Positions 44,475-56,207 of a stretch of DNA of 64,000 nucleotides are shown piece after piece. Below the pieces are notes generated by a model that had not been told where the DNA came from, made no database searches, and worked only from the letters and a program-made list of their open reading frames with translations. The position numbers were made by a program, and so were the translations under genes. Within the stretch, counting starts at the first letter, position 1. Each line of letters starts with the position of its first letter. The DNA comes from Rhipicephalus microplus (Eukaryota > Arthropoda > Arachnida > Ixodida > Ixodidae): contig NC_134700.1 in the NCBI RefSeq assembly GCF_043290135.1, positions 238,872,088 to 238,936,087 of the forward strand. Reading direction: 5' to 3'.

Positions 44475-44683
44475 GTCTCATTCGAGCGCCTGATATTCCA
44501 GCCCAGCACTTACTGCTGTGCTTTTGCTCCTTTGCTCCCTGCCTGAATGAAGAGTATCAGATTCCTCTCGAGAGTGCTTGATTCGGCGTCGGTGTATAGC
44601 TGCTCTCGGATGACACCGAATCCAGAGTCGTTGTTTCGGGCACTCGCTTCTAGAAGGCGTCACCCAGTTCAGCCATGCGTTGA
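44475..44683 (-). repeat. Two-copy dispersed repeat, minus-strand copy
   Basis: The reverse complement (starting 'caacgcatggctgaact' and ending 'ggcgctcgaatgagac') aligns with 60561-60766. Shared blocks include 'gctgaactgggtgacgcct', 'ccgaaacaacga', 'gtgtcatc' and 'agtaagtgctgggctgga' (or close variants). The two are homologous but diverged. The minus-strand frame across it gives a peptide end (STAVSAGLEYQALE) similar to one at the other copy, so a decayed coding element is possible. Confidence 0.7.
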
Positions 44684-45561
44684 AGAAACTGGAAATGTTC
44701 CTTCTACAACACGGGGGAGAGGCGTGAATGAGAAGGCGGGGGAGTCTGTTGGGAAAGAGATGAAGTAGTCGTGTTTTCTGAAGCAAGCTTAAAAAAAGAA
44801 ACAGAAATGTGTGTTGCTGTTCATCTAGGAAGTACTCGCATGCCTTGGTTTTTGCCACGATGTGCGAGAACGACAAGGCATTTCTTAGTTGTGGCCGAGT
44901 ATCTCTCTATTCGGGTTTGTCGGTGGCACTTTGAAGTAAAGCGAAAAGCGAAACAAGCACACATGAGAGCTCTGACGATCTACTTCCTGGCGGCCTCGCA
45001 GACCAAATATCCTGCCCTCCCTTCCTCCTCTAAAAGAAAAAGAAAACAAACAGATAATTCTGAATGTGGTTCTGAGCGCTACTGACATGAAATAGGGCTT
45101 CTGGACAACTTGCGTGGATGCTTGTTGTATTGTCCATGCCTAAACATTTACCTTTCGTCATTTTCTTTCCCGCTTTTTGAAAGACCTGAATTCTACGCAT
45201 AGAGCCAATTTGATGTCGAAAGACAGCACCGCTGCTTGCTCAGGAAATCCGCGATTGCCTTCACTTACCTCAATAGCCCGCTCTAGTGCAACCGCGAGGG
45301 TCAGCCTTTCGAGAAGCGGCGGAAAGTGAACTATGTGGAAAAAATACGCCGAAGCAAGCACTACACCATACAAAATAGCAATGCCAGCCATTGTCTGGCT
45401 CTTTGTCTTACTTTTTTCTCTTTATAAATGCAACTTGTGCCGTGGGGTATAGCGCCGTCTTGAAGGAGTAAACTGACACGGCTGCGAGGGAACCCAAATG
45501 GGACATTTTTGGTATTCATGACGTGCATTGTCGAGGCTCCACACCCAGCGCAGCCAGGCAG

Positions 45562-45563
<2 letters not shown>
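44684..45563. other. No supported gene
   Basis: A purine-rich patch near 44700-44765 and general AT-rich DNA. Frames here (for example 44771-45085) have no recognised domain. Confidence 0.4.

Positions 45564-45648
<85 letters not shown>
45564..45648 (+). repeat. (TA)n microsatellite, about 42 units
   Basis: An uninterrupted alternating TA tract. The Tyr/Ile frames on both strands across it are artefacts. Confidence 0.98.
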
Positions 45649-45651
<3 letters not shown>

Positions 45652-48061
45652 GTTATGTCTTCCAGAATCCAGCTCCAGTGCAGTCGATATTATCATGACG
45701 AGTCAACATTGATCACTGATTTTGCGAGGTCTGCGTAACACATGCAGCCTGAACCACCGAAATCACTGTCATGGTTGTTTACGTGCACTAAAAGTGACTG
45801 GTTGCAAATGACGGAGCTGGTGCTAGTATTTTGCTAGTTGTCATTGTGCTGAACTGTGCTCGCACGTCACTGCGAAGCAGCCCAGTCGATACCAATAAAT
45901 ACAGTAATTTTTTAAGGTAGTATAGTATTAAAATATATTCCATAATTTTCCAGACACCACGACACTATTTTAAGGGCTTTCGACATTCGTGTTTTTATTT
46001 AAAGAAACAAGCCGAAGATATTTAAACATCATGTCAGTACTCGTTTAGTGTTATACGAAACAACAACAATTTTATTCAAGAAAATTGAGTAGTGCTTTGT
46101 GGTCACTACAGCACGCACTGTCGTGCCCCATCGCAAAATATTTCATTTATGTTCTTGAATAAAGTCAGGTGAATGAATGGAAGGTTTTGTGTGGTTGGAC
46201 GTTTTGCATTGTTACATACGAAACATTTATCGGTGAAGCGATGACACTTTCGCCATTTCGTCTATCTAGCCACTTACGTTTGAGTGTTCTTACGGCCACC
46301 TCATTAACTTGGTGTAGACCAAACCAGCCATTTAAGGAATGCATAGACATGCGATATGCAGTTTTATGAGCATGTAACAGCCAGCGTCTCTGTCAGACCC
46401 GGTACGAAGCTAGGGTATTTTCAATAAAACGAGCAAATATATTTCGAATAATTAAACGTACTGGAAGAATACATTGAAATTGTACGAACCAAAACACATA
46501 CGATGGCTGTAGCGATCATGTCGTGGAAGCTTCAACTTCGTTTCCACAGGAGATTCCATATTCGAAGTTTATGGAAACGACAAAAGTTTTACTTGTTTAT
46601 CGCAAAAATCACTTTGCAACGATCACTAACCTCATTCTCAGAAAAAAAATGAAAACACATAAACACTTTAAACGCAACAAATTTCACGGGTTAGAAACCT
46701 CCACTGACCTTTGCATGCCACCCATCAATTGGTCAAGCTTAGGCTAGGCCTGAGTTTTATCAACATAAGACGTTTTCATGAGCAGACAAAAACAGTTTTC
46801 GCCTTTTTGTTAGCAGCTCGTCGAGAGCAAAATGTAAGCTTCAATGGTATAGCCGGTAAGGCGTTGGGGCGCAGTTACCGCTCCTCGAAATTTTCACTTT
46901 TACATGTGTGTATAAACACGCTCACATATACACACGCACGCGAACATTTATTAAGTATAACAGCCCCCCCCCACCCCTTCTTTACTGTTCAAAACAGGTT
47001 TCTGGCTAATTGCTGGTGAGCTTCATATGACCAAAAAAAAAAAAAAAAACGCCTGGACATCTCGAACTACAAGACCCTTCGAGTGAGGTGAGCAACGTTC
47101 ATCTTTAGACGTCATGGGTTCTTGACACGTCGAGATCGGAATGCAATCATGCCAGCGGCTACTGGCCGCGTCTTGTTGGCTTTTCCTTAAGCCAGCAAGG
47201 CACTATGTAAGGTCACGTGCATGTGCGTAGACCTCATATATCACATCGAAGACGGTCTCCCGACTTTGTAATCATGGCTGTCATGTATATAGATTAGAGT
47301 GTGCGTCACTCACTATAGGCTCGCGTAGTGTGTGGTTTGCCAAAGAGAAAATAGATTGCTTCTACAGAATAGTGTCACGTAAACTCTTGTTCATGCTGCA
47401 ATATCCAATAGCCTGCTTTATTTCAAGGCCGGCGCGTCGAATAACTTGAGTATGTCCCTGTCACCTCGAAGGACTCTGCAAGCTGGCTCGGTATCGTCTA
47501 CTCACTATGCAAACTATGTTTCGAAACTCCACTGAGCTTTCCCTTCTTTCGCATGTATTTGTTACGGTACTTGTCAACGTGGGTGCTGTGAGACCCTGCT
47601 GCACTTCTTCTAACACTAGGCCCAGAAATAAATATTTGACAGTGTCCAGTTTTTTGTGTGTCATTTGAGAGTATTTTTGAAGTTGATATATTTGTGACAA
47701 GCTTTCAGGTAGCGCAAGTGATCTCAAAAATTTATGTTCGCCGTCTATGTGAAAACTGATTCCGGTAGTTTTTTTTTCTGCGCTTGCGTTAAAACCTGTG
47801 ATCAAGAGAGAAGATAACACGCACAAACATGCGAAGAACGCTGCATTGAAATCATAGGTTGGTTAGTGTGCTTCTGGTGGTGATAGCGGGAAAATAGGGC
47901 TTAGTTTGAGTAACCAGGCACACGACTTGCATAATATCAGCTATTGGTATGGAGGTTCGGATGTTTCTATACGGAAATATTTAACATACGAAGTAGTTGG
48001 TACAAAGACTAGGACCATTGTAATACGTGTCTTTTGGGCGAGCCTCATTGACTATACGTCT
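45649..48061. other. No supported gene; AT-rich
   Basis: Contains a C run (about 46964-46972) and an A run (about 47032-47049). No tRNA boxes, domains or element ends recognised. Confidence 0.45.
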
Positions 48062-48283
48062 AATAATTCCTGGGCTTTCGCGTTTCAGAACCATGATATG
48101 GTTATAAGGCAGGAGGGCTCTGGAAATGTCGGCCACCAACAATTGTCGAACGTGTATAACCGTGTGTACACGGGCTTCTAGCATTAAGCCTCGGTCGAAA
48201 TAAAACAGCTATGGCGGGAACCAAACCCGTGATATTCGTGCCAGCAGTCCCAAACTGTAGCCACTCTACCAATGCAGGGGCTG
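48062..48283 (-). repeat. Old, diverged Ruka-like SINE
   Basis: The minus strand retains the order of a tRNA-like head with a B-box-like GGTTTGGTTCC (plus 48218-48228), then 'ccgtgtacacacgg', a 'ggtggcc..' block and 'ataaccatatcatggttctg' near the end. Identity to the young copies is low. Confidence 0.65.
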
Positions 48284-50620
48284 TCCACGTACAATATGTA
48301 TGTGTTTCTGGCAAAATAAGTGGCAAACATTAAGGTGCACTTACTCTTTCAGTGCGCAGAAAAAGCACTCTGTACACTGTGCACGTATAGCGAATTCAGA
48401 CTGGCTGTAGATTTGGACACTGTACTTGTTCGCTATAATAACGTATTTAGCTCAACGCACCGGCATTTCATGGCAGGGGTCTCAATTGAACAAACCTCAG
48501 CTACTAGAGCACAGGTCACGAAATTCCGCCTCTTAAGGGCCAGAACAGCGAGCAAGGTTGGAGCGGGGTAGGATAAAAGACATTGAAGAAGATCCGGGTT
48601 AACGTTATAATTAAAAAAAATGGGGCCTTTGATGGATCTTGTATACGGGTGATTTCTGAAGAGAACTTGATGTCAGGAATAGAGAAACATGTCGATACCA
48701 ATAATCCGAATGAGCCCCTCGTTACCGCTTTGTTGATACAGTCTTTGTTCCCGCATCATTTAAAGCAGTATTTAAACTGGCATATGCTGAGACCAGCGAG
48801 CTTTGAAAAAAAAAAAAAACCTATATTTGAGGATTTTCGTCACTACCACAATTCTAACTTCAGCTACTGAGATTAGCATTGCGGTAGTGATGAGAACCGA
48901 CAATTTTATTCTTCCATCTATTTGTTGTAAACAATGGCTTAGATGATACGATAGAACCACCATTTATTCATCAAAATGAAGAGTCGAGCTGTTTAAACCG
49001 AGCTTTGATCCATGACGCGGGAACAAAATGATCACCATCTTGAATATGCACGGGCTTTCTTCGTCCCCGTCTTCTCCTTCTGCTTTTCTCCCAGAACACC
49101 GGCACCGATTTCCCAAACGTGAGATGCGATAACCCTTCTGGGCAAGAAAGAGAAAGAGAGAGCGAGACAGGAAGAAAAAAAAAGATACAGGGAAATTCTT
49201 ATCGAGGTGGAATTCGAAATGGATTTGGAGCCGCAGATCTCAGAGCACAGGCGTGCTAGAAGAAATCTTCCAAGAAACTGCGTAAAAACACCACTGTCCA
49301 CATTTTTGTCGTTACAAACACGCCAACTTACTGCAGCCAGCTAAATGTTAATTATTACCTTTTAGTGTAATTGCGCTACTCACAGCAGTAATTCACATAT
49401 AACTTTGTGGCCCACGAGACATATAATGTATTAGCGCAAATGGTCCTCACGTTCCTTCCGGTGCCTAATTTTCAGAACACCATAAAGCTTAACCTTGAAC
49501 ACCCAGTATTATAAATGATGACTTGTGAGCACCGTACTTCCTTCCCGCTTGGAACCACAGGCGCGAAGCTGCCTTGATTACTTTTCACTGCGGGAACTGT
49601 TTTCTCAAAACAGCAACACCAGTGCTGCAACGGCATTGCCTATATGGAGGTATATAGAGAAGTTCCGTGCGCCCCAAATTTGTAGTCCACTACGGTCGAT
49701 TATTATTTTATTAGCGTTCGTAATTCATGAAATACAAAAGGAGTGCAATATGCGGGAGGAAATCAGACAATCGCTCTTAATTTACACCCAGTGCACAAAA
49801 GCTATTGAAATTTCATGATAAAAGGAAATGAATGCACCTGAAATTGTATAATTCAGTAATCATAAAGCAGGAACTTGATTGCTTTTTCTTGCGTAATACA
49901 TTTTTGATCAGCCTATTTATTCAACAACATACAATAATCTCGTCGAGGAAGATTGTTTTATTTAATCTGTAGAAAAGCGGATATTCAATAGATGCCTTCC
50001 AAAGCATTTCAAACCTGCTAGCCAACAGGGGAGCCTGCAGCAAACAAGTACCGGTATTCTCCGAATGATGGCGCCACCACCCTAGAAAGCAGCTCTAAGT
50101 TTTTCTCCTCCTCTTCCAGGATGCTCGTCTATCGTTTGGTGCTTGGGGTGCGGTCCTGTTGCAAAGGGATTACAGAGAGCGCGCAGAGCTTGTGATGTGA
50201 ATTCAGATAACCGCGTCTGCTCGTTTACTATTTCGTGTCTTGTTGGTGATAGTTCTCTTGAAGTTCAACCAAATGGTAGAAACTTTTAATGCTGGGAATG
50301 AACTTGGTAGAAAGTTAAGAGGGGCGCTGAAGATTTCATAATAGAATGGCATGTGTCAGATAGCGAGATTGCACTATGCAATAGACAGAATACACCGTTG
50401 CGTTTGGTATAAAGAGATGGCACATATATAGCCGGAAGATTTTTAGAGTAAACTAAATAAATAAAAGGGAAAACAATGATGATTAGTACTCGTTCTGTTG
50501 CAACGCAAAGCTGTGATGATGTTGAGTATGATGACATTGTGTTTTATAGCCGTAGCAATCCACTAATCTAAAGAACTTGCTTCGTGTACTGGAAGTCTCA
50601 GTGCAGGCACAAAACCCACA
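48284..50620. other. No supported gene; AT-rich
   Basis: A purine-rich patch at 49140-49190 (GAAAGAGAGAGCGAGA) and an A run near 48806. No recognisable proteins. Confidence 0.45.
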
Positions 50621-50860
50621 GTGATCACTCAGGAATTGATATGTGCGTCACCAGGTTCTGTTTTCCAATGACCACATTTATTGTCTTCAAGTGCCCGAAA
50701 ATTGACTATCACCACTTTTTGAGGGATGGTGTTTCTCGACGGGACCAGGCCCATTAAGTTCTGGTGACTTTTCAGCACCAGAAGAACTGGGCCACCCATT
50801 TTTAGGGGTGAAGCTCCTTGGGACCTAGCCTTGTCCTCTGTTGTGGTCACAGTAGAGACC
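50621..50860. repeat. Possible repeat sharing an end with the 21.9/24.3 kb family
   Basis: The segment 'cccatttttaggggtgaag' with 'ctcctt' at about 50797-50821 is the reverse complement of the 3' end of the repeats at 21905-22704 and 24344-25377 ('aaggagcttcgcccctaaaa'). The rest of the block shows no homology that I can see, so it may be a relative with a conserved terminus. Confidence 0.35.
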
Positions 50861-50974
50861 GTTAATAAAGTCGAAACATATCTGAAACAAAAAAAGTTTT
50901 ACAGTAGACGTAAACATAGGCTAATTAATTGACAAGTCTGAAGAGAGATAAAGCCACGGCTAATTTGAGAGAGT

Positions 50975-51104
50975 ATGATTATGAGAGACGCCGTAGTGGA
51001 GGGCTCCGGAAATTTCGACCAACCCGGATTCTTAACGTGCACCCAAATCTGAGCACACGGGCCCACAACATTTCCGCCTCCATCGAAAATGCAGCCGCCA
51101 TGAA
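50975..51104 (-). repeat. 5'-truncated Ruka-type SINE (also lacks the extreme 3' end)
   Basis: The plus strand shows 'gattatgagagacgccgtag', 'ggctccggaaatttcgacc', 'acgtgcacccaaatctgag' and 'acatttccgcctccatcg', the family body in reverse. Neither tRNA head nor TCAA tail is present and no duplication was identified. Confidence 0.88.
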
Positions 51105-52413
51105 ACGATATTTGCGTGTATGTGCTGTACGTGACTTGCGGAAAGAATTTCATGGAATTTGTCATAGGGAAGTCCGTAATTCTTATGGTGACTGGCAAGT
51201 CATGTTCGTCACGCATTCATCTTCTTCTATGCCAATTTCGACATGTACTAAACTATGGAGACGACCCTTAGGACGCCAAGACGTATATGTAGCTATTTAA
51301 ACAGATAGAAGTGGGCGAAGTTCCCTTGGATCCCAATGAAATGCTTTGCATTTAATAATGTTAAATTACGTGCTTCAGTGTAAAGTGTAATTCAGAAACC
51401 TCTTGTAGCCACAAAGAACATTATGCCAGTAAAGATCTTGTGAGCTAATCAGACCTTTCGTATACCTTTAAAAGTTGGTAATCTTGAGTTTAGGCATGAC
51501 GCACTGTCTGGCTTCGCATATGGCTTTTATAGTATTTCATCCTGATTAAAACCAGTGATTGTTGTGTGCTTGAGCAGGGTTTCTGTTCGATGAGGCGTAT
51601 AGCGTGGTATCTTTGTAATAATTAGCCGAAAGAGAACGTGTTTCAAAGCGAAGAGAACGTGATTTTAACAAGAGAAGATATTCAGGTAAAAAGCGCTACA
51701 GATAAAGAAGTCGAGGCTCTATTTACGTTCCAAACTACAGATTGTAGGAAAGCTCTCTGTGATCAAGTACAAAAAACAACAAAGGTTCAAAAGGCAGGGT
51801 CGATGAAGCAGCGTAGAATGACCACGAAAAAAGACGGGAACTGGTCGGATGATGAAACAAGGAGAAAAGAAGCTAAGTAGAACGCCAGTTACTCTCTTGG
51901 AGAGTCCACCCAGTGCAAGGACAGCAGTAAGGACCAGGTACAGGTCGATATTGATCAGTCACCTGGCGTACTTCAATATATGGAGCCGCAGCTGACTCCC
52001 GACCAAGAATCCCAATAACGGCTCGTCAGGAGCTCTTCGTGCTCTTTGCTTCTCGTCTGGGAGCCTAGGGAGAGACCCACGCGTGAACTTCCAAACGAAC
52101 CTCTGCCACCGTTGTCGATAAGTTGCTCGCCAACGCCGAGCTCACCGCGGAGGATGGCAACTCGTTATTTCCCCAGCTTTCGAGCAACGAGAACCGAGTT
52201 CGTGCGCAGCTTTTTTTTTTCTGCACTTCTTCGCTGCTGGTATAGAGTGCAGCCGTGGCCAGTGCTGGAAGCGAATAGAGTTACATTTCTGCGGTGAAGC
52301 TGGGAAATACTATCGGCTTCCTCATTTGTCCCAATTTCTAATTACCAAGAGTCAAAGAACGCAGGGTACCGGAGTTTGGTGAGAACGCAACGCCGACTGC
52401 AGTTCGTGTACAG
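51105..52413. other. No supported gene
   Basis: Frames at 51638-51880 (Lys/Thr-rich) and 52046-52297 have no recognisable domain. A GC-richer patch spans about 52030-52260. Confidence 0.4.
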
Positions 52414-52806
52414 TGTCAATTTTTATGAAAGGGAACACGGGAACGCGTCCCCTGCGCGCTCCAACGGCTGCTGGTAGCGCGTTCAAATAGAAGCGAGAGC
52501 AACCACAGCTTCTTTTCGCGTCATCTCGCGGCGAGCAAAGCAACCATTCATTGCTGATATGGAACCAGTGGCAAGATAGCACCCTCTCCCCCTTGAAGGC
52601 GATTACCGGCCTCTTGCGTCATTCACCTTGATAGGGGTGGGGAGGAGGTAGTATCTTACCACTGGTTTTATATAAGCAACGAATGGTTGCTTTGCTCGCC
52701 GCGAGATGACGCAAAAAGAGGCTGTGGTTGCTATCGCTTCCTCTTGAACACACTGCCAGCAGCCATCGGAGCACGCAGGCCATGAGTTCCCTTTCGTGAA
52801 AATTGT
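52414..52806. repeat. Large imperfect inverted repeat (~165-bp arms, 63-nt loop)
   Basis: 52414-52583 and 52647-52806 are imperfect reverse complements over nearly their whole length. Nearly identical cores include 'tcatctcgcggcgagcaaag', 'caaccacagc', 'ggctgctggta/gctgccagcagcc' and 'ccagtggcaagat'. Arms differ by substitutions and a small indel. It is a foldback or MITE-like structure that would form a long RNA hairpin if transcribed. The open frames over it are by-products. Confidence 0.85.
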
Positions 52807-53808
52807 CGCTGTGTGACGTGGCCGTGCAGGTGAAATCGTCAACCGTTTCAACTGAAGTGCATGCGAGCAAAATGTGGGTTTTTGAATGTGCTGCTTCACG
52901 TATGCGTTTTCCTATCTCGTATATCGCCAGTATCATGCTCCCGAGGGTCCACGTGACCACTGCCCTAGCCAGGGAAAGATAGAGGGGAGGTTATTTCCTG
53001 CCCTTCCAATATTCCTTTTAAAATTGGGCATGTGCACATATACGGCCACACGTGCAAACGCACGCACAAACATACGTAAAGCATGATTGGCTCCCCATCT
53101 TTCCCCACAAACAAAACCGTAGTTCGTTTTGAGGTGGAGCTTTTATAACTGACGGACTTCAGCAGCAGCTTCGTGAGCACGAGAGGCGCTGGCGAAGGCG
53201 CAGATATGCGTTCTTCGAGGGTGCGCTTGTTGCATGCGTATTTGAATGGGCCGTTTTCCAATAATGAATGCTCGCTTGACTCGTAGACTGGTCGATGGTC
53301 AGCTGTTCCTTATATAGCAATATGATATTTTTTCGTAGTGACTGGTGATCTCACGTTGTCATGTTTTAATACTGCCAAGAAATAAACACATGAATTTATA
53401 CATCTACCCTATAGAAATTAGGATGTCAACTAAATGTTCATATTTTACTTATTTACATTTTTGCCAGAAGGATTTTGATTTTAGTATTTTAAGTTAAAAT
53501 GACGTAATTGTTTTTACACATGCAGGACGATTTTTGCTACCCTTGGCTCAAGATGGATGCATTATTGCTAGTTTGTTCAACTTTCGGGATTTTTTTTTTT
53601 CAGTTTGCAGCCTGGCAATCTTGGTGTCGTTGTCGTCGTTTTTATTCTGCCCAAATAATGGACATCGTTAGTTGTGATTGATACGGAGAGGTTCCCACGA
53701 CTTTATTTTTGTGCTGTGCGTTCTTGATCGCTAAAAAAGTGTCGACGGCTCGCTCTTGCCATCACGGACTGAGAGAAACGGTGTCAATTCTTGGTCGTGG
53801 AAAACGAC
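52807..53808. other. No supported gene
   Basis: Mostly AT-rich from 53280 on. Frames before that have no known domain. Confidence 0.45.
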
Positions 53809-53820
53809 CAAGATCGCCTT

Positions 53821-54166
<346 letters not shown>

Positions 54167-54175
54167 GATCGCCTT

Positions 54176-55165
54176 ATCTGTGTAATTTTAATGAAGAACT
54201 TCGAAAGAAAAAAAAAAACACTGTTTCCAATGAAGAAAGCGTAAACATTCCTCTTAATTATCTTAACAAAAGACGCCACGAGTTCATCAGCGGACGAAGT
54301 GCGCATACAGATAATTCAATGTTTTTGGCCGTGCAAAGACTGGTCCACCGTAGCAGATAACAAAAAAGTGTTATTAATCCCTGCTAGGCCTTCTAAAATT
54401 ACCGCACTATTCGCAGCGAAGAATATCAGTTGTAGTACTACTATATCATGAATGCGAACATTATGTAAACGGGGTCCGGTTACTCTATCGCGTTTGGCTT
54501 TTGAAAATGAAGCTTCCAGCAAGCACCACGTATTTCAGGCTGCAGGTGGCGACAGAATCAGAGGATTTAAACAGTTTCTTCCGAACGTTCAAACAGAGCG
54601 CATGTTAACTTTCTGACTAAGTGAAAGCTGCAATCGGACAACTTGTGTCGAAGAGGCACAAATACAGGGAGGAAGCCACCTGTTTAAGTTTCTATAGAGT
54701 GGTTGCTGCGATAGCCAACAGCGTAACGTTATCATGGTGGAGCAACGAAAAACAAACTCTATAGTGACGACGAGATTGAAAAAAAAGCAAGGTTTCATCA
54801 TTTAACATCAGTATAGAGATAACCCCGCACTTGAGTGAGGTCTGCTGTACCGCTGACGTTCTGAGATCAATAGCATTTTCAACCTTCTTTTAACACCTCA
54901 TTTAGCATGTTAGATGTGTTAAACAATCGTCATAACATTTTGAGTGCAGTTACAGTTCCTATCATATTAGGACGTCCTTTTGCTTTTCACGTTCACATGG
55001 TTTCTATGGTTCTCAATGGTGCGAACACAGCACAAAATGATAGGCTTTTCAAATAACTAACTTATTGAACTGACATCTCAACAAGGCGCCTAAATGAGCA
55101 GTAACGCACCTTCAGCGATAAGACATACGATTCGAAGCATAAACGGCACCTATATTATAGCCTTC
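54176..55165. other. No supported gene
   Basis: AT-rich DNA with no recognisable proteins or repeats. The 'ttatagccttca' just before 55166 may be a target-site copy for the RTE element (compare 'ttatagtcttaa' at 56205-56216). Confidence 0.4.
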
Positions 55166-56207
55166 AGCAGTCATGCAGGCACTGTGGAATCAGGGCGTCG
55201 ACGAAGCATATATAAACATCCTGGAAGAAATATACAGGGGATCAACTGCTACCATAGTGCTTCATAAAAAGAGCAAGACAATACCAATCAAGAAGGGTGT
55301 ATGGCAGGGGGATACAATCTCCCCAATACTATTTACCGCGTGCTTACAGGAGGTTTTCAGAGGCCTAGCATGGGAACAGTTTGGCATAAGAGTCAATGAA
55401 GAGTATCTTAGTAATCTGCGCTTCGCCGATGACATTGCATTGCTGAGTAACTCAGGGGACGAGTTGCCACTCATGATTACGGAGTTAGACAAGGAGAGCA
55501 GAAAAGTAGGTCTTAAAATTAATCTGCAGAAAACAAAAGTGATATATAACAACCTCGGAAAAGAACAGCCCTTCGAGATAGGTAATAGTGCACTTGAAGT
55601 TGTAAAATACTATGTCTACTTAGGACAGGTAATAACCGTGGAGCCGAACCACGAGATTGAAGTAACTAGAAGAATAAGAATGGGATGGAGCACATTTGGC
55701 AAGCACTCTCAAATCATGACAAGTAGATTGCCACTATCCCTCAAGAGAAAGGTATATAACAGCTGCACCTTGCCGGTATTTAGCTATGGAGCAGCAACCT
55801 GTAGACTTACAAAGAGGATTCAGCTTAAACTAAGGACGACGCAACAAGCAATGGAAAGGAAAATGGTAGGTGTAACCTTAAGAGACAAGAAGAGACCAGA
55901 GTGGATTGGAGAACAAACCGGTGTTAAGGATATCATAGTTGAAATAAGGAAGAGGAAATGGACATAGGCCGAACATTTAGAACGTATACAGGATAACCGC
56001 TGGTCATTAAGGGTAACTAAATGAATTTCTAGAGAAGGCAAGTGGGTTAGGGGAAGACAGAAGGTTAGGTGGGCAGATGAGATTAGGAAGTTTGAGGATA
56101 TAAATTGGCAGCAGAAAGCCCATGACCGAGTACTGGCGGAACATGGGAGAGGCCTTTGTCTTGCAGTGGACGAAGTCAGGTTGATGATGATGATGATGAT
56201 GATTTTA
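55166..56207 (+). pseudogene. 5'-truncated RTE-clade LINE, reverse transcriptase remnant
   Basis: An open stretch of 264 codons (55173-55967) begins inside the reverse transcriptase (SAVMQALWNQGVDEAYI) and has the blocks GVWQGDTISPILFTACLQE, LRFADDIALLS (the catalytic FADD near 55425), GLKINLQKTKV and YVYLGQVI, in RTE order. The C-terminal part continues after a TAG (about 55965) with WSLRVTK, another stop, and GRQKVRWADEIRKF. It ends in a (GAT)n tail at about 56183-56202, the short-repeat 3' terminus typical of RTE elements. Endonuclease and N-terminal polymerase are missing. Two Trp-to-stop changes and a frame change near the end make it non-functional. Confidence 0.92.

Noticed and set aside
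45361..45738. Tyr-Ile repeat proteins on both strands
   Set aside because: Translation of a (TA)n microsatellite.
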